Below, piece by piece: positions 1 to 5,426 of a DNA stretch of 5,426 nucleotides. The stretch comes from Clostridia bacterium. GTDB lineage: Bacteria > Bacillota > UBA994 > PWPR01. Made by a program: the position numbers and the translations under genes. Each line of letters starts with the position of its first letter. The stretch's first letter is position 1. The DNA lies in assembly GCA_003557085.1 (NCBI GenBank), contig PWPR01000172.1:1-5426 (forward strand), read 5' to 3'. A model generated the notes under the pieces. The model was not told the origin of the DNA. It made no database searches and saw only the letters and a list, made by a program, of their open reading frames with translations.

Positions 1-1176
1 ATCGTTGATCCTGTTTATCTATCTCCAGACCATACTCTAGCTGACGCAGAAATGCTGATGAGTAAATACCGCATTTCTGGTGTGCCTATTACAATTGGTA
101 AGAAGCTAGTGGGAATAATTACTAATAGAGATATGAGATTTGAAGAAGACATGACAAAAATTATATCTGATGTGATGACAAAAGAGGAGTTAATTACTGC
201 GCCTATAGGGACAACCCCAGAAGAGGCAAAGGCAATTTTAAGACAACATAAGATTGAAAAACTACCGTTGGTAGACGACAATTTTGATTTAAAAGGATTA
301 ATCACTATTAAAGATATTGAGAAGGCGAAAAAGTATCCAAATTCAACAAAGGATTCTCAAAGCAGACTGAGAGCTTGTGCTGCAATTGGTATTGGAAAAG
401 ATTCTTTAGATAGAGCAGCAGCACTTGTAGCTGCTGGAGTGGATGCGATGATAGTAGATACAGCTCATGGTCATAATCAAGGTGTAATAAATCAAGTTAA
501 GTATCTTAAAGATAAATATCCTCATGTTGATATAGTTGCTGGGAATGTAGCCACAGCAGAGGCTACTAAGGCTCTAATTGAGGCAGGTGCTGATGCCATA
601 AAGGTTGGTATTGGTCCAGGATCTATTTGTACAACAAGAGTAGTAGCTGGAATAGGAGTTCCTCAGATAACTGCTGTTTTCGATTGTGCAAAAATAGCAA
701 AAGAGCACGATGTGCCAATAATAGCTGATGGTGGAATTAAGTTTAGTGGAGATATAGTAAAAGCTTTAGCTGCAGGTGCTGATTCTGTAATGCTTGGAGG
801 ATTATTAGCTGGTACAGAAGAAAGTCCTGGAGAAACGGTAATTTACAAAGGACGAACTTTTAAAGTTTACCGAGGTATGGGTTCTTTAGGTGCTATGAAG
901 GAAGGCAGTAAAGATAGATATTTCCAAGCAGATACATCAAAGTTTGTACCAGAAGGAATAGAAGGTCGAGTCGCTTATAAAGGTCCTCTTCATGATACTA
1001 TCTATCAACTAGTTGGTGGGTTAAGAGCTGGTATGGGTTATTGTGGATGCAAAACAGTTAATGATTTGCAGACAAAAGCAGAGTTTGTAAGAATAACATC
1101 AGCTGGATTAAGGGAAAGTCATCCTCATGATGTTCAAATAACAAAAGAAGCGCCAAATTATAGTATAGAAAATTAG
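1..1176 (+). CDS. guaB: IMP dehydrogenase, 5'-truncated by the window edge
   Basis: Inosine-5'-monophosphate dehydrogenase catalyses the NAD-dependent oxidation of IMP to XMP, the committed step of guanine nucleotide synthesis in the cytosol. The frame is open from base 1 and gives 391 residues. Bacterial GuaB is about 485-490 residues, so roughly the first 95 (first part of the TIM barrel) lie outside the window; the ATG at 52 is internal. Visible residues start in the CBS-domain pair (about 1-115: RISGVP, GIITNRD, then KIEKLPLVDD, GLITIKDIEK). The rest of the barrel follows: DTAHGH at 153-158, GNVATAEA, the GIGPGSICTTR active-site and potassium loop with catalytic Cys210, ADGGIKFSGD, and the flap GSKDRYFQ with the Arg306-Tyr307 dyad. 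It ends in the typical ESHPHDVQITKEAPNY tail. A small oddity is Asn159 where bacterial enzymes usually have Ser (HGHS). Identity is secure from motifs along the whole length. Confidence 0.98.
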   Translation: MVDPVYLSPDHTLADAEMLMSKYRISGVPITIGKKLVGIITNRDMRFEEDMTKIISDVMTKEELITAPIGTTPEEAKAILRQHKIEKLPLVDDNFDLKGLITIKDIEKAKKYPNSTKDSQSRLRACAAIGIGKDSLDRAAALVAAGVDAMIVDTAHGHNQGVINQVKYLKDKYPHVDIVAGNVATAEATKALIEAGADAIKVGIGPGSICTTRVVAGIGVPQITAVFDCAKIAKEHDVPIIADGGIKFSGDIVKALAAGADSVMLGGLLAGTEESPGETVIYKGRTFKVYRGMGSLGAMKEGSKDRYFQADTSKFVPEGIEGRVAYKGPLHDTIYQLVGGLRAGMGYCGCKTVNDLQTKAEFVRITSAGLRESHPHDVQITKEAPNYSIEN

Positions 1177-1258
1177 TATTTTAAGAAGGAGTTTAGCATA
1201 TTATATAGAAAATATATGGGTATGCACTGAATTGGTTTAAATAAAGGAGGCAGCCGGA
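1177..1258 (+). other. guaB to EF-G-like gene intergenic gap
   Basis: This 82 bp AT-rich spacer holds the ribosome binding site of the next gene (AAAGGAGG at 1243-1250, 8 nt before its ATG). By eye there is no GC-rich hairpin followed by a T-run, and no good -35/-10 pair. A purine-rich AAGAAGGAG at 1183-1191 precedes only a 4-codon reading frame (ATG at 1216), which is not a credible gene. Read-through from guaB into the next gene is therefore plausible, but this is an inference from absent signals. Confidence 0.5.
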
Positions 1259-3286
1259 ATGAAAGCATATAAAACAGATAAGATCCGTAACATTGCTTTA
1301 ATCTCTCATAGTGGTGCGGGAAAAACATCTATTACAGAAGCATTCTATTATAACAGTGGGGCAGCTACTCGATTAGGAAGAGTAGAAGATGGGAACACTG
1401 TATCAGACTTTACAAGTCAAGAAAGAAAAAGAACTATATCTATAGAGACTGGTGTAGTCCCATGTGAATGGAATGGGCATAAGATTAATGTCTTAGATAC
1501 ACCAGGTTACTTTGACTTTGTTGGAGAAGTAAAAGCTTCTCTTAGGGTAGCTGAAGCAGCTGCAATAGTGGTCTGTGGTGTTTCAGGGATAGAAGTTGGT
1601 ACAGAGTTAGTTATGCAATATGCTGATGATTATGAACTACCAAGGATTATAGTTGTTAACAAACTAAATAGAGAAAATGCGAACTATTTTAGAGTGATTG
1701 GTAGTTTGAGAGAACATTATGGAAATAGTATAGTGCCTTTATACGTTCCTATTGGGAAGGAAGCAGATTTTAAAGGTGTTCTTAATATAATGACTAGTAA
1801 GGCATATGAATTTGTTGACGATGGAAGAGAAATGAAAGAGGTTGATCCTCCAGCAGATTTATTAGAGCAGATTGAAGATTATAGAACACAACTAATTGAA
1901 GCTATAGTAGAGCAAGATGACGAGCTTATGATGATGTATCTTGAAGGCGAAGAGATAGAAGAGGAAACTTTGATTTCTGCAATTAAAGAGACAGTAAAAC
2001 AAGGTTTAGTTGTACCAGTTTTACCGACAGCTGCAACAGAGAATGTTGGAGTTCAGCCTGTAATGGATACGATTGTTGACCTAATGCCTGCTCCTAAAGT
2101 TTATGAAGAAGCAGAAGGCAAAGATGCAGCTTTAGTGTTTAAAACAATTTCTGATGATTATGTTGGTAAAATCAATATATTTAAAGTATATTCTGGCTCT
2201 ATAAAATCTGATACAGAATATTATAATTCGACTAAAGAACAAAACGAAAGACTAGGCTCTGTTTTTGTAGTCACAGGTAAGAATCAAAAGAGTGTGCAAG
2301 AATTAGCCTTAGGTGATATAGGTGGAGTAGCTAAGCTAAATGATACAGATACTAATGATTCATTAGTGCAAGTGGGCTCAACCTTTACAATACCGCCTAT
2401 TAACTTCCCAACACCAATAATTTCTATGGCAATTGAAACTGACTCTCAAGGTTCTGAAGAAAAAATAGGAACAGGTCTAGCAAGGCTTCAAGAGGCAGAT
2501 CCTACATTTATTGCTGAAAGAACACAAGATACAAAAGAAACAATTGTTTCAGGAATGGGTGATATGCATCTACAGATTATTAAGAGTAGACTGTCTGAAA
2601 GGTTTGATGTAGAGGTAAATCTTAAAGCGCCAAAAATTCCGTATAGAGAAACCATTAAGACTAAAGTGACTACTGAACATAAGCATAAGAAGCAATCTGG
2701 TGGTAAAGGTCAATATGGACATGTTGTTATGGAAATGGAGCCTCTATCTTCAGGAGAAGATTATGAATTTGTAGATTCTATTTTTGGAGGATCTGTACCA
2801 AGACAATATATCCCTGCAGTAGATAAAGGAATTAAGGAAACTCTATTTGAAGGACCTTTAGCTGGTTACCCAGTAGTTAAAGTTAAGGTAGATCTAAAAG
2901 ATGGTTCATATCATGACGTAGACTCATCAGAGATGGCCTTCAAAATTGCAGCTAGCCAAGCATTTAAGAAAGGCTTTATAAAAGCAAAACCAGCGTTACT
3001 TGAACCAATTTACAGCTTAGAAGTAATGGTCCCTGATGATTACATGGGAGATATTATGGGAGACCTTAATAAGAAACGTGGAAGAATTATGGGAATGGAG
3101 CCTACTGGTAGAAATCAAACCATAAAGGCACAGGTGCCACTGGAAGAAATGTCATCATATGCAACAGACTTGCGTTCTATGACGCAAGGACGTGGAGTAT
3201 TTACTTTAGAGTTTTCACATTATGATGAGGTTCCAGCTAATATAGCTGAGAAGATCATAGCTGAAAACCAAGAAGAAGAAGAGTAA
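1259..3286 (+). CDS. fusA2: EF-G-like translational GTPase (EF-G2 type paralogue)
   Basis: A 675-residue translational GTPase with the EF-G five-domain plan, slightly shorter than canonical EF-G (about 690-700). Visible parts: G domain with P-loop SHSGAGKTS (16-24), switch I RTISI with Ser61 where EF-G has Thr, G3 DTPGYFDF (80-87) with Tyr84 replacing the catalytic His, G4 NKLN (134-137) instead of NKxD, and a G' insert. Domains II and III follow to about 460. Domain IV has QSGGKGQYGHV (Gly481-His488) and the tip loop YHDVDSSE with His552, and domain V runs to a Glu-rich tail. The retained domain IV excludes LepA and BipA and suggests ribosome translocation-like activity. The His-to-Tyr change and SHSGAGKTS P-loop fit the EF-G2/EF-G-like paralogue family (called fusA2 in actinobacteria), not str-operon EF-G. 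The start is set by AAAGGAGG 8 nt upstream. In vivo role is unknown; the symbol is tentative. Confidence 0.93.
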   Translation: MKAYKTDKIRNIALISHSGAGKTSITEAFYYNSGAATRLGRVEDGNTVSDFTSQERKRTISIETGVVPCEWNGHKINVLDTPGYFDFVGEVKASLRVAEAAAIVVCGVSGIEVGTELVMQYADDYELPRIIVVNKLNRENANYFRVIGSLREHYGNSIVPLYVPIGKEADFKGVLNIMTSKAYEFVDDGREMKEVDPPADLLEQIEDYRTQLIEAIVEQDDELMMMYLEGEEIEEETLISAIKETVKQGLVVPVLPTAATENVGVQPVMDTIVDLMPAPKVYEEAEGKDAALVFKTISDDYVGKINIFKVYSGSIKSDTEYYNSTKEQNERLGSVFVVTGKNQKSVQELALGDIGGVAKLNDTDTNDSLVQVGSTFTIPPINFPTPIISMAIETDSQGSEEKIGTGLARLQEADPTFIAERTQDTKETIVSGMGDMHLQIIKSRLSERFDVEVNLKAPKIPYRETIKTKVTTEHKHKKQSGGKGQYGHVVMEMEPLSSGEDYEFVDSIFGGSVPRQYIPAVDKGIKETLFEGPLAGYPVVKVKVDLKDGSYHDVDSSEMAFKIAASQAFKKGFIKAKPALLEPIYSLEVMVPDDYMGDIMGDLNKKRGRIMGMEPTGRNQTIKAQVPLEEMSSYATDLRSMTQGRGVFTLEFSHYDEVPANIAEKIIAENQEEEE

Positions 3287-3301
3287 GAGTTAAAATGAAA
3301 T

Positions 3302-3340
3302 GAGAAGAGAGGCTTCGAGAGGAGCGTTCTCTTTTTTTTT
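3302..3340 (+). terminator. Intrinsic terminator after the EF-G-like gene
   Basis: A hairpin begins 15 nt after the stop codon of the EF-G-like gene. The 5' arm at 3306-3316 (AGAGAGGCTTC) pairs with the 3' arm at 3321-3332 (GGAGCGTTCTCT). Pairing includes two G-U pairs and one bulged G at 3326. The loop is GAGA (3317-3320), a GNRA tetraloop. Nine T residues follow (3332-3340), and upstream purines from 3302 could extend the stem into the T-run. This is a textbook Rho-independent terminator and separates the upstream unit from the ctsR operon. Confidence 0.9.
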
Positions 3341-3347
3341 GAGAAAA

Positions 3348-3364
3348 AGTCAAAGAAAGTCAAA
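3348..3364 (+). promoter_or_regulatory. CtsR operator 1 (upstream of the -35)
   Basis: Two identical heptads AGTCAAA at 3348-3354 and 3358-3364 are separated by GAA, a perfect match to the published CtsR consensus (A/G)GTCAAA-NAN-(A/G)GTCAAA. It sits 8 bp upstream of the -35 hexamer and 7 bp after the terminator T-run. It is the best-matching of the three sites, yet the one farthest from the transcription start. Confidence 0.88.
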
Positions 3365-3372
3365 GAAATCAG

Positions 3373-3401
3373 TTGAGAAAAGTTAATGCTTGTTGTATAA
3401 T
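3373..3401 (+). promoter_or_regulatory. SigA-type promoter of the ctsR operon
   Basis: TTGAGA (3373-3378) and a perfect TATAAT (3396-3401) are separated by exactly 17 bp, giving a near-consensus vegetative promoter. The start of transcription is expected around 3407-3409, leaving a leader of about 44 nt before the ctsR ATG. Flanking CtsR operators indicate that it is a repressed heat-shock promoter using the housekeeping sigma factor, as known for Bacillota CtsR regulons. Confidence 0.9.
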
Positions 3402-3403
3402 AA

Positions 3404-3420
3404 GGTCAGGCAAGGTCAAA
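3404..3420 (+). promoter_or_regulatory. CtsR operator 2 (over the transcription start)
   Basis: GGTCAGG (3404-3410), spacer CAA and GGTCAAA (3414-3420) match the CtsR tandem-heptad consensus in 12 of 14 heptad positions with the NAN spacer kept. The site starts 2 bp after the -10 hexamer and covers the expected +1, so occupancy should block RNA polymerase directly. Confidence 0.85.
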
Positions 3421-3421
3421 A

Positions 3422-3438
3422 GGTTAGATAAGGTCAAG
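3422..3438 (+). promoter_or_regulatory. Probable CtsR operator 3 (leader, abutting the RBS)
   Basis: GGTTAGA (3422-3428), spacer TAA and GGTCAAG (3432-3438) match the CtsR consensus in 11 of 14 heptad positions, with the same 10 bp heptad period and NAN spacer. It begins 18 bp after the start of operator 2, just under two helical turns, and its end runs into the ctsR ribosome binding site. It is the weakest of the three sites. Confidence 0.65.
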
Positions 3439-3451
3439 GGGGTGTTTTAGC

Positions 3452-3889
3452 ATGGCAACAATGGCAGATATAATTGCTGAGTATATACAAAGAGAGTTAT
3501 CCCAAACCCAAGGCTATTTAGAGTTAAAGAGGAAAGAGTTAGCTGAGAAGTTTGACTGTGTTCCGTCGCAAATTACCTATGTATTGAAAACAAGATTTTC
3601 TCCTTCCAATGGTTATCATGTTATTAGCATAAGAGGTGGCGGAGGTTATATAAGGATTAGTCAAAAGAGCATAGATGAAGAAATCTATGACAAAATAGGT
3701 ACTGATGTAACAGAGAAAAAAGCTAGGCTCTTGTTGAAAAATCTTCAAGAGAGAGATCTCATAAGCCAAAGAGAGTTAAGACTTTTACGGATTATTATTA
3801 GTGATTCAGTATTAGGAGTTAGTGGAGAGGACGCCAACGAAGTAAGGAGTAATATATTAAAGTCAGTGATAAGTACCATATTATCATAA
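3452..3889 (+). CDS. ctsR: CtsR, class III heat-shock transcriptional repressor
   Basis: CtsR is the dimeric repressor of clp and related protein quality-control genes in Bacillota. The 145-residue product (B. subtilis CtsR is about 154) has the N-terminal winged helix-turn-helix: MADIIAEYI, KRKELAEKFDCVPSQITYV (recognition region, about 26-44), TRFSPSNGY, and the wing with Arg61 then four glycines (62-65) and YIRI. In studied homologues this glycine loop is the thermosensor and the preceding Arg is a McsB phosphorylation target. The C-terminal dimerisation/Clp-contact domain (about 85-145) contains LISQREL and SVL. The start at 3452 is chosen because AAGGGGGTG (3436-3444) lies 7 nt upstream; an in-frame ATG at 3461 is less well placed. 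It is the first gene of the operon, with mcsA 18 bp downstream. Three CtsR-type sites around its promoter imply autoregulation. Confidence 0.97.
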   Translation: MATMADIIAEYIQRELSQTQGYLELKRKELAEKFDCVPSQITYVLKTRFSPSNGYHVISIRGGGGYIRISQKSIDEEIYDKIGTDVTEKKARLLLKNLQERDLISQRELRLLRIIISDSVLGVSGEDANEVRSNILKSVISTILS

Positions 3890-3894
3890 TCAAT

Positions 3895-3901
3895 GGAGGT
3901 G
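3895..3901 (+). promoter_or_regulatory. Ribosome binding site that fixes the mcsA TTG start
   Basis: GGAGGTG lies 6 nt upstream of the TTG at 3908. No in-frame ATG occurs until codon 56, beyond the first zinc-finger cysteines, so this site and the conserved N-terminus together establish TTG as the initiation codon. Confidence 0.88.
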
Positions 3902-3907
3902 GGTTAA

Positions 3908-4399
3908 TTGAATTGTGAGAAGTGTAAACAAAAAGAAGCCAATGTGCGAATTGTTAAAGTAGTAAATAATCAAAAGCAAGAAGTGTTTTTATGTCAAGAT
4001 TGTGCTGCAAAAGAAAATTCTTTTCTATTTTCAAATAGTAGCTTTTCAGTATCGGACTTTTTAAGTTCTTTCATGAATTATTCTCCAAGTCAAAAACCTA
4101 TGATTAAATCGGATCTTGAATGTAGCAAGTGCAATTTGACTTGGGATGATTTTAGAACTGGTAGCAGACTTGGTTGCGACAATTGTTATGAAACTTTTAA
4201 AGATAAATTAATGCCAATAATAAGACAGATACATGGTCAGGTGGAGCACCAAGGTCATATACCACCTTTAGAGGGTATGCAAAAGATCCATAGAGTTAAG
4301 AAGCTAAAAGAAAGTTTACAATTAGCAATTATTGATGAGAGATATGAAGAGGCTGCAAAGATACGAGATGAGATTAAGTCATTGGAGGAGGAGGTTTGA
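3908..4399 (+). CDS. mcsA: McsA, zinc-finger/UVR-domain activator of McsB
   Basis: McsA binds and activates the McsB arginine kinase and helps in CtsR control and ClpC-dependent proteolysis in the cytosol. The 163-residue product (B. subtilis about 185) carries four CxxC motifs: C3/C6 and C29/C32 form the first zinc module, C72/C75 and C90/C93 the second. Between them is a Ser/Phe-rich linker (about 37-66). The C-terminal part (about 128-163, ending AAKIRDEIKSLEEEV) is a UVR-like helical hairpin as in UvrB/ClpC partners. Initiation is at TTG, supported by GGAGGTG 6 nt upstream and by the conserved MNCEKC-type N-terminus. The shorter length appears to come from the linker and interdomain regions, not from loss of a motif. 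It lies 18 bp after ctsR and 3 bp before mcsB, and the codons of its glutamate tail also supply the mcsB ribosome binding site. Confidence 0.96.
   Translation: MNCEKCKQKEANVRIVKVVNNQKQEVFLCQDCAAKENSFLFSNSSFSVSDFLSSFMNYSPSQKPMIKSDLECSKCNLTWDDFRTGSRLGCDNCYETFKDKLMPIIRQIHGQVEHQGHIPPLEGMQKIHRVKKLKESLQLAIIDERYEEAAKIRDEIKSLEEEV
4384..4395 (+). promoter_or_regulatory. mcsB ribosome binding site inside the mcsA 3' end
   Basis: GGAGGAGGAGGT is a threefold GGA repeat, and its last copy AGGAGGT (4389-4395) is 7 nt before the mcsB ATG. The same bases encode the C-terminal glutamates of McsA. The mcsA stop is 3 bp before the mcsB start, an arrangement typical of translational coupling that would keep McsA and McsB production linked. 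Confidence 0.85.
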
Positions 4400-4402
4400 T
4401 CC

Positions 4403-5426
4403 ATGGGTAAACAGGGTATTGCATGGATAGATAAAGCTTCAAACACAGATTACATTGTAGTTAGTAGTAGGGTCAGAATGGCCAGAAACATTGCAGAATT
4501 CTCCTTTCCAATTAAGCTAAGTATAGAGAATAGTCAAGTTTTAAGAGACATGATTTTTAAGACTTTTGAAAATGATGATAAAATGAGAGCTATTTACCCA
4601 GAGGATATGTGTAAGATTGACAAAGATAACTTAGTTGAGAAGCATATGATAAGTCCTCAGCTTGCTAAATGTCAAGATTTAACAACGGGTATTCTGATTA
4701 ATAATATAGGTAGCTTAAGTGTCATGATTAACGAAGAAGATCATCTAAGAATTCAATCAATACTACCAGGTTTGAAGCTTCATGAATGCTATGATAAGAT
4801 TTCTGCATTGGACTCATTCTTAGAAAAGAAGTTTAATTACGCATATGATCCGAATTTAGGCTATTTAACTGCATGTCCTACTAATGTAGGCACAGGAATA
4901 AGAGCATCAGTGATGTTGCATCTGCCTGCTTTAGTTGCTACTGGTAATATATCTAAGTCGCTTAACGCGATAGCCAAATTGGGATTGGTAGCTAGAGGGA
5001 TTTATGGGGAAGGTAGTGAATCATTAGGAAATATGTTTCAAATTAGTAATCAAATAACTCTTGGAAGAAGTGAAGAAGAAATAATTAATAATCTAAATAA
5101 TATTGTTAATAGATTGATAGAGCAGGAAAAAAAAGCTAGAGAGTATTTAGTTGAGCAGCATAAAACGGTTTTAGAAGATAAGATTGGAAGGGCTTTAGGA
5201 ATTCTAAAATACAGTAGAAAAATAGATAGTGGTGAAGCAATGCAATTATTGTCAGAGTTAAGATTAGGATCTGAGCTTGATTTAGTTACAAGAATTGATG
5301 CTGCAATGTTAAATCTCATAACTCATGACATTCAACCAGCGGCACTACAGCTAATTAAGGAAAAAGAGCTAAGCTCTAGCGATAGAGATTATGCTAGAGC
5401 AGAAATATTAAGAGAAAGATTAAAAG
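4403..5426 (+). CDS. mcsB: McsB, protein-arginine kinase, 3'-truncated by the window edge
   Basis: McsB transfers phosphate from ATP to arginine side chains of proteins, marking them for ClpC-ClpP and inactivating CtsR. The frame is open from ATG 4403 to the end of the window (341 codons plus one base). McsB is usually about 350-365 residues, so only the last few to about 20 are missing. Phosphagen-kinase motifs are present: SSRVRMARN (21-29, nucleotide-binding arginines), the NEEDHLRIQ substrate/catalytic segment with the conserved glutamates, CPTNVGTGIRAS with the active-site Cys158 (Cys167 in the Geobacillus enzyme), and GEGSESLGNMFQISNQ. Near the end is RDYARA (328-333), the RDxxRA phosphoarginine-sensing motif specific to McsB as against creatine/arginine kinases. 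The start is set by AGGAGGT 7 nt upstream. It follows mcsA by 3 bp in the ctsR operon; clpC is the usual next gene but is outside the window. Confidence 0.97.
   Translation, partial: MGKQGIAWIDKASNTDYIVVSSRVRMARNIAEFSFPIKLSIENSQVLRDMIFKTFENDDKMRAIYPEDMCKIDKDNLVEKHMISPQLAKCQDLTTGILINNIGSLSVMINEEDHLRIQSILPGLKLHECYDKISALDSFLEKKFNYAYDPNLGYLTACPTNVGTGIRASVMLHLPALVATGNISKSLNAIAKLGLVARGIYGEGSESLGNMFQISNQITLGRSEEEIINNLNNIVNRLIEQEKKAREYLVEQHKTVLEDKIGRALGILKYSRKIDSGEAMQLLSELRLGSELDLVTRIDAAMLNLITHDIQPAALQLIKEKELSSSDRDYARAEILRERLK

Noticed and set aside
15..305. Reverse-strand open frame of 96 codons
   Set aside because: It lies wholly inside guaB on the opposite strand and its translation shows no recognisable family; it is a shadow of the real coding frame.
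1196..1217. Imperfect AT-rich inverted repeat near TATTATATAG / AAAATATA
   Set aside because: It has no GC pairs and no T-run after it, so it is unlikely to form a terminator or stable RNA element.
1216..1230. Short ATG frame after AAGAAGGAG in the guaB to EF-G-like gap
   Set aside because: It has only four codons before a stop, and the purine run is about 24 nt from the ATG, too far for a ribosome binding site.
3371..3387. Possible fourth CtsR site over the -35 (AGTTGAG-AAA-AGTTAAT)
   Set aside because: The 10 bp period and NAN spacer fit, but only 9 of 14 heptad positions match and the C of the GTCAAA core is missing in both halves; AT-rich DNA easily gives this by chance.
3659..3665. Isolated AGTCAAA heptad within ctsR, with a reverse-strand heptad at 3551-3557
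   Set aside because: Neither has a partner heptad at the 10 bp period needed for CtsR binding.
3539..3769. Reverse-strand open frame inside ctsR
   Set aside because: It is antisense to a well-conserved CtsR sequence and has no credible protein features.
4255..4446. Reverse-strand open frame across the mcsA-mcsB junction
   Set aside because: It overlaps both conserved genes in antisense and is explained by their codon composition.
5050..5319. Reverse-strand open frame of 89 codons with a hydrophobic look
   Set aside because: It is antisense to conserved McsB sequence; the Leu/Ile/Ser-rich translation is what AT-rich antisense codons produce.

Overview
The window reads as chromosomal DNA of a low-GC Gram-positive bacterium (Bacillota), probably a member of the Clostridia. 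The main reason is the ctsR-mcsA-mcsB heat-shock operon, a set characteristic of Bacillota. Supporting signs are AT-rich codon use with mostly AGA arginine codons, strong AGGAGG-type ribosome binding sites, one TTG start and a consensus SigA-type promoter. All genes lie on the + strand. No species can be named from the sequence alone.

Layout: (1) 1-1176 is the C-terminal four fifths of guaB (IMP dehydrogenase), whose 5' end lies outside the window. (2) 1177-1258 is a short gap with no convincing terminator or promoter. (3) 1259-3286 encodes a complete five-domain EF-G paralogue of the EF-G2 / EF-G-like type, not the str-operon EF-G. (4) 3302-3340 is a strong intrinsic terminator that closes the upstream unit. 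(5) 3348-3444 is a dense control region: a TTGAGA-17-TATAAT promoter with three CtsR-type tandem-heptad operators, one upstream of the -35, one over the expected transcription start and one running into the ctsR ribosome binding site. (6) ctsR (3452-3889), mcsA (3908-4399, TTG start) and mcsB (4403 to the window end, lacking only its last codons) follow with gaps of 18 and 3 bp, so they form one operon. clpC would be the expected next gene but is not in view.

How the parts work together: CtsR represses its own operon through the operators. McsA (zinc fingers plus a UVR-like tail) activates McsB, a protein-arginine kinase. In characterised Bacillota, McsB inactivates CtsR and phosphorylates damaged proteins on arginine for ClpC-ClpP. 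All key motifs for this circuit are visible. guaB and the EF-G paralogue are a separate transcription unit or units with housekeeping GTP-linked roles (GTP precursor synthesis and a translational GTPase).

I found no undescribed multi-gene system. The most unusual points are the NKLN (instead of NKxD) guanine-specificity motif in the EF-G paralogue and the three-operator CtsR control region.
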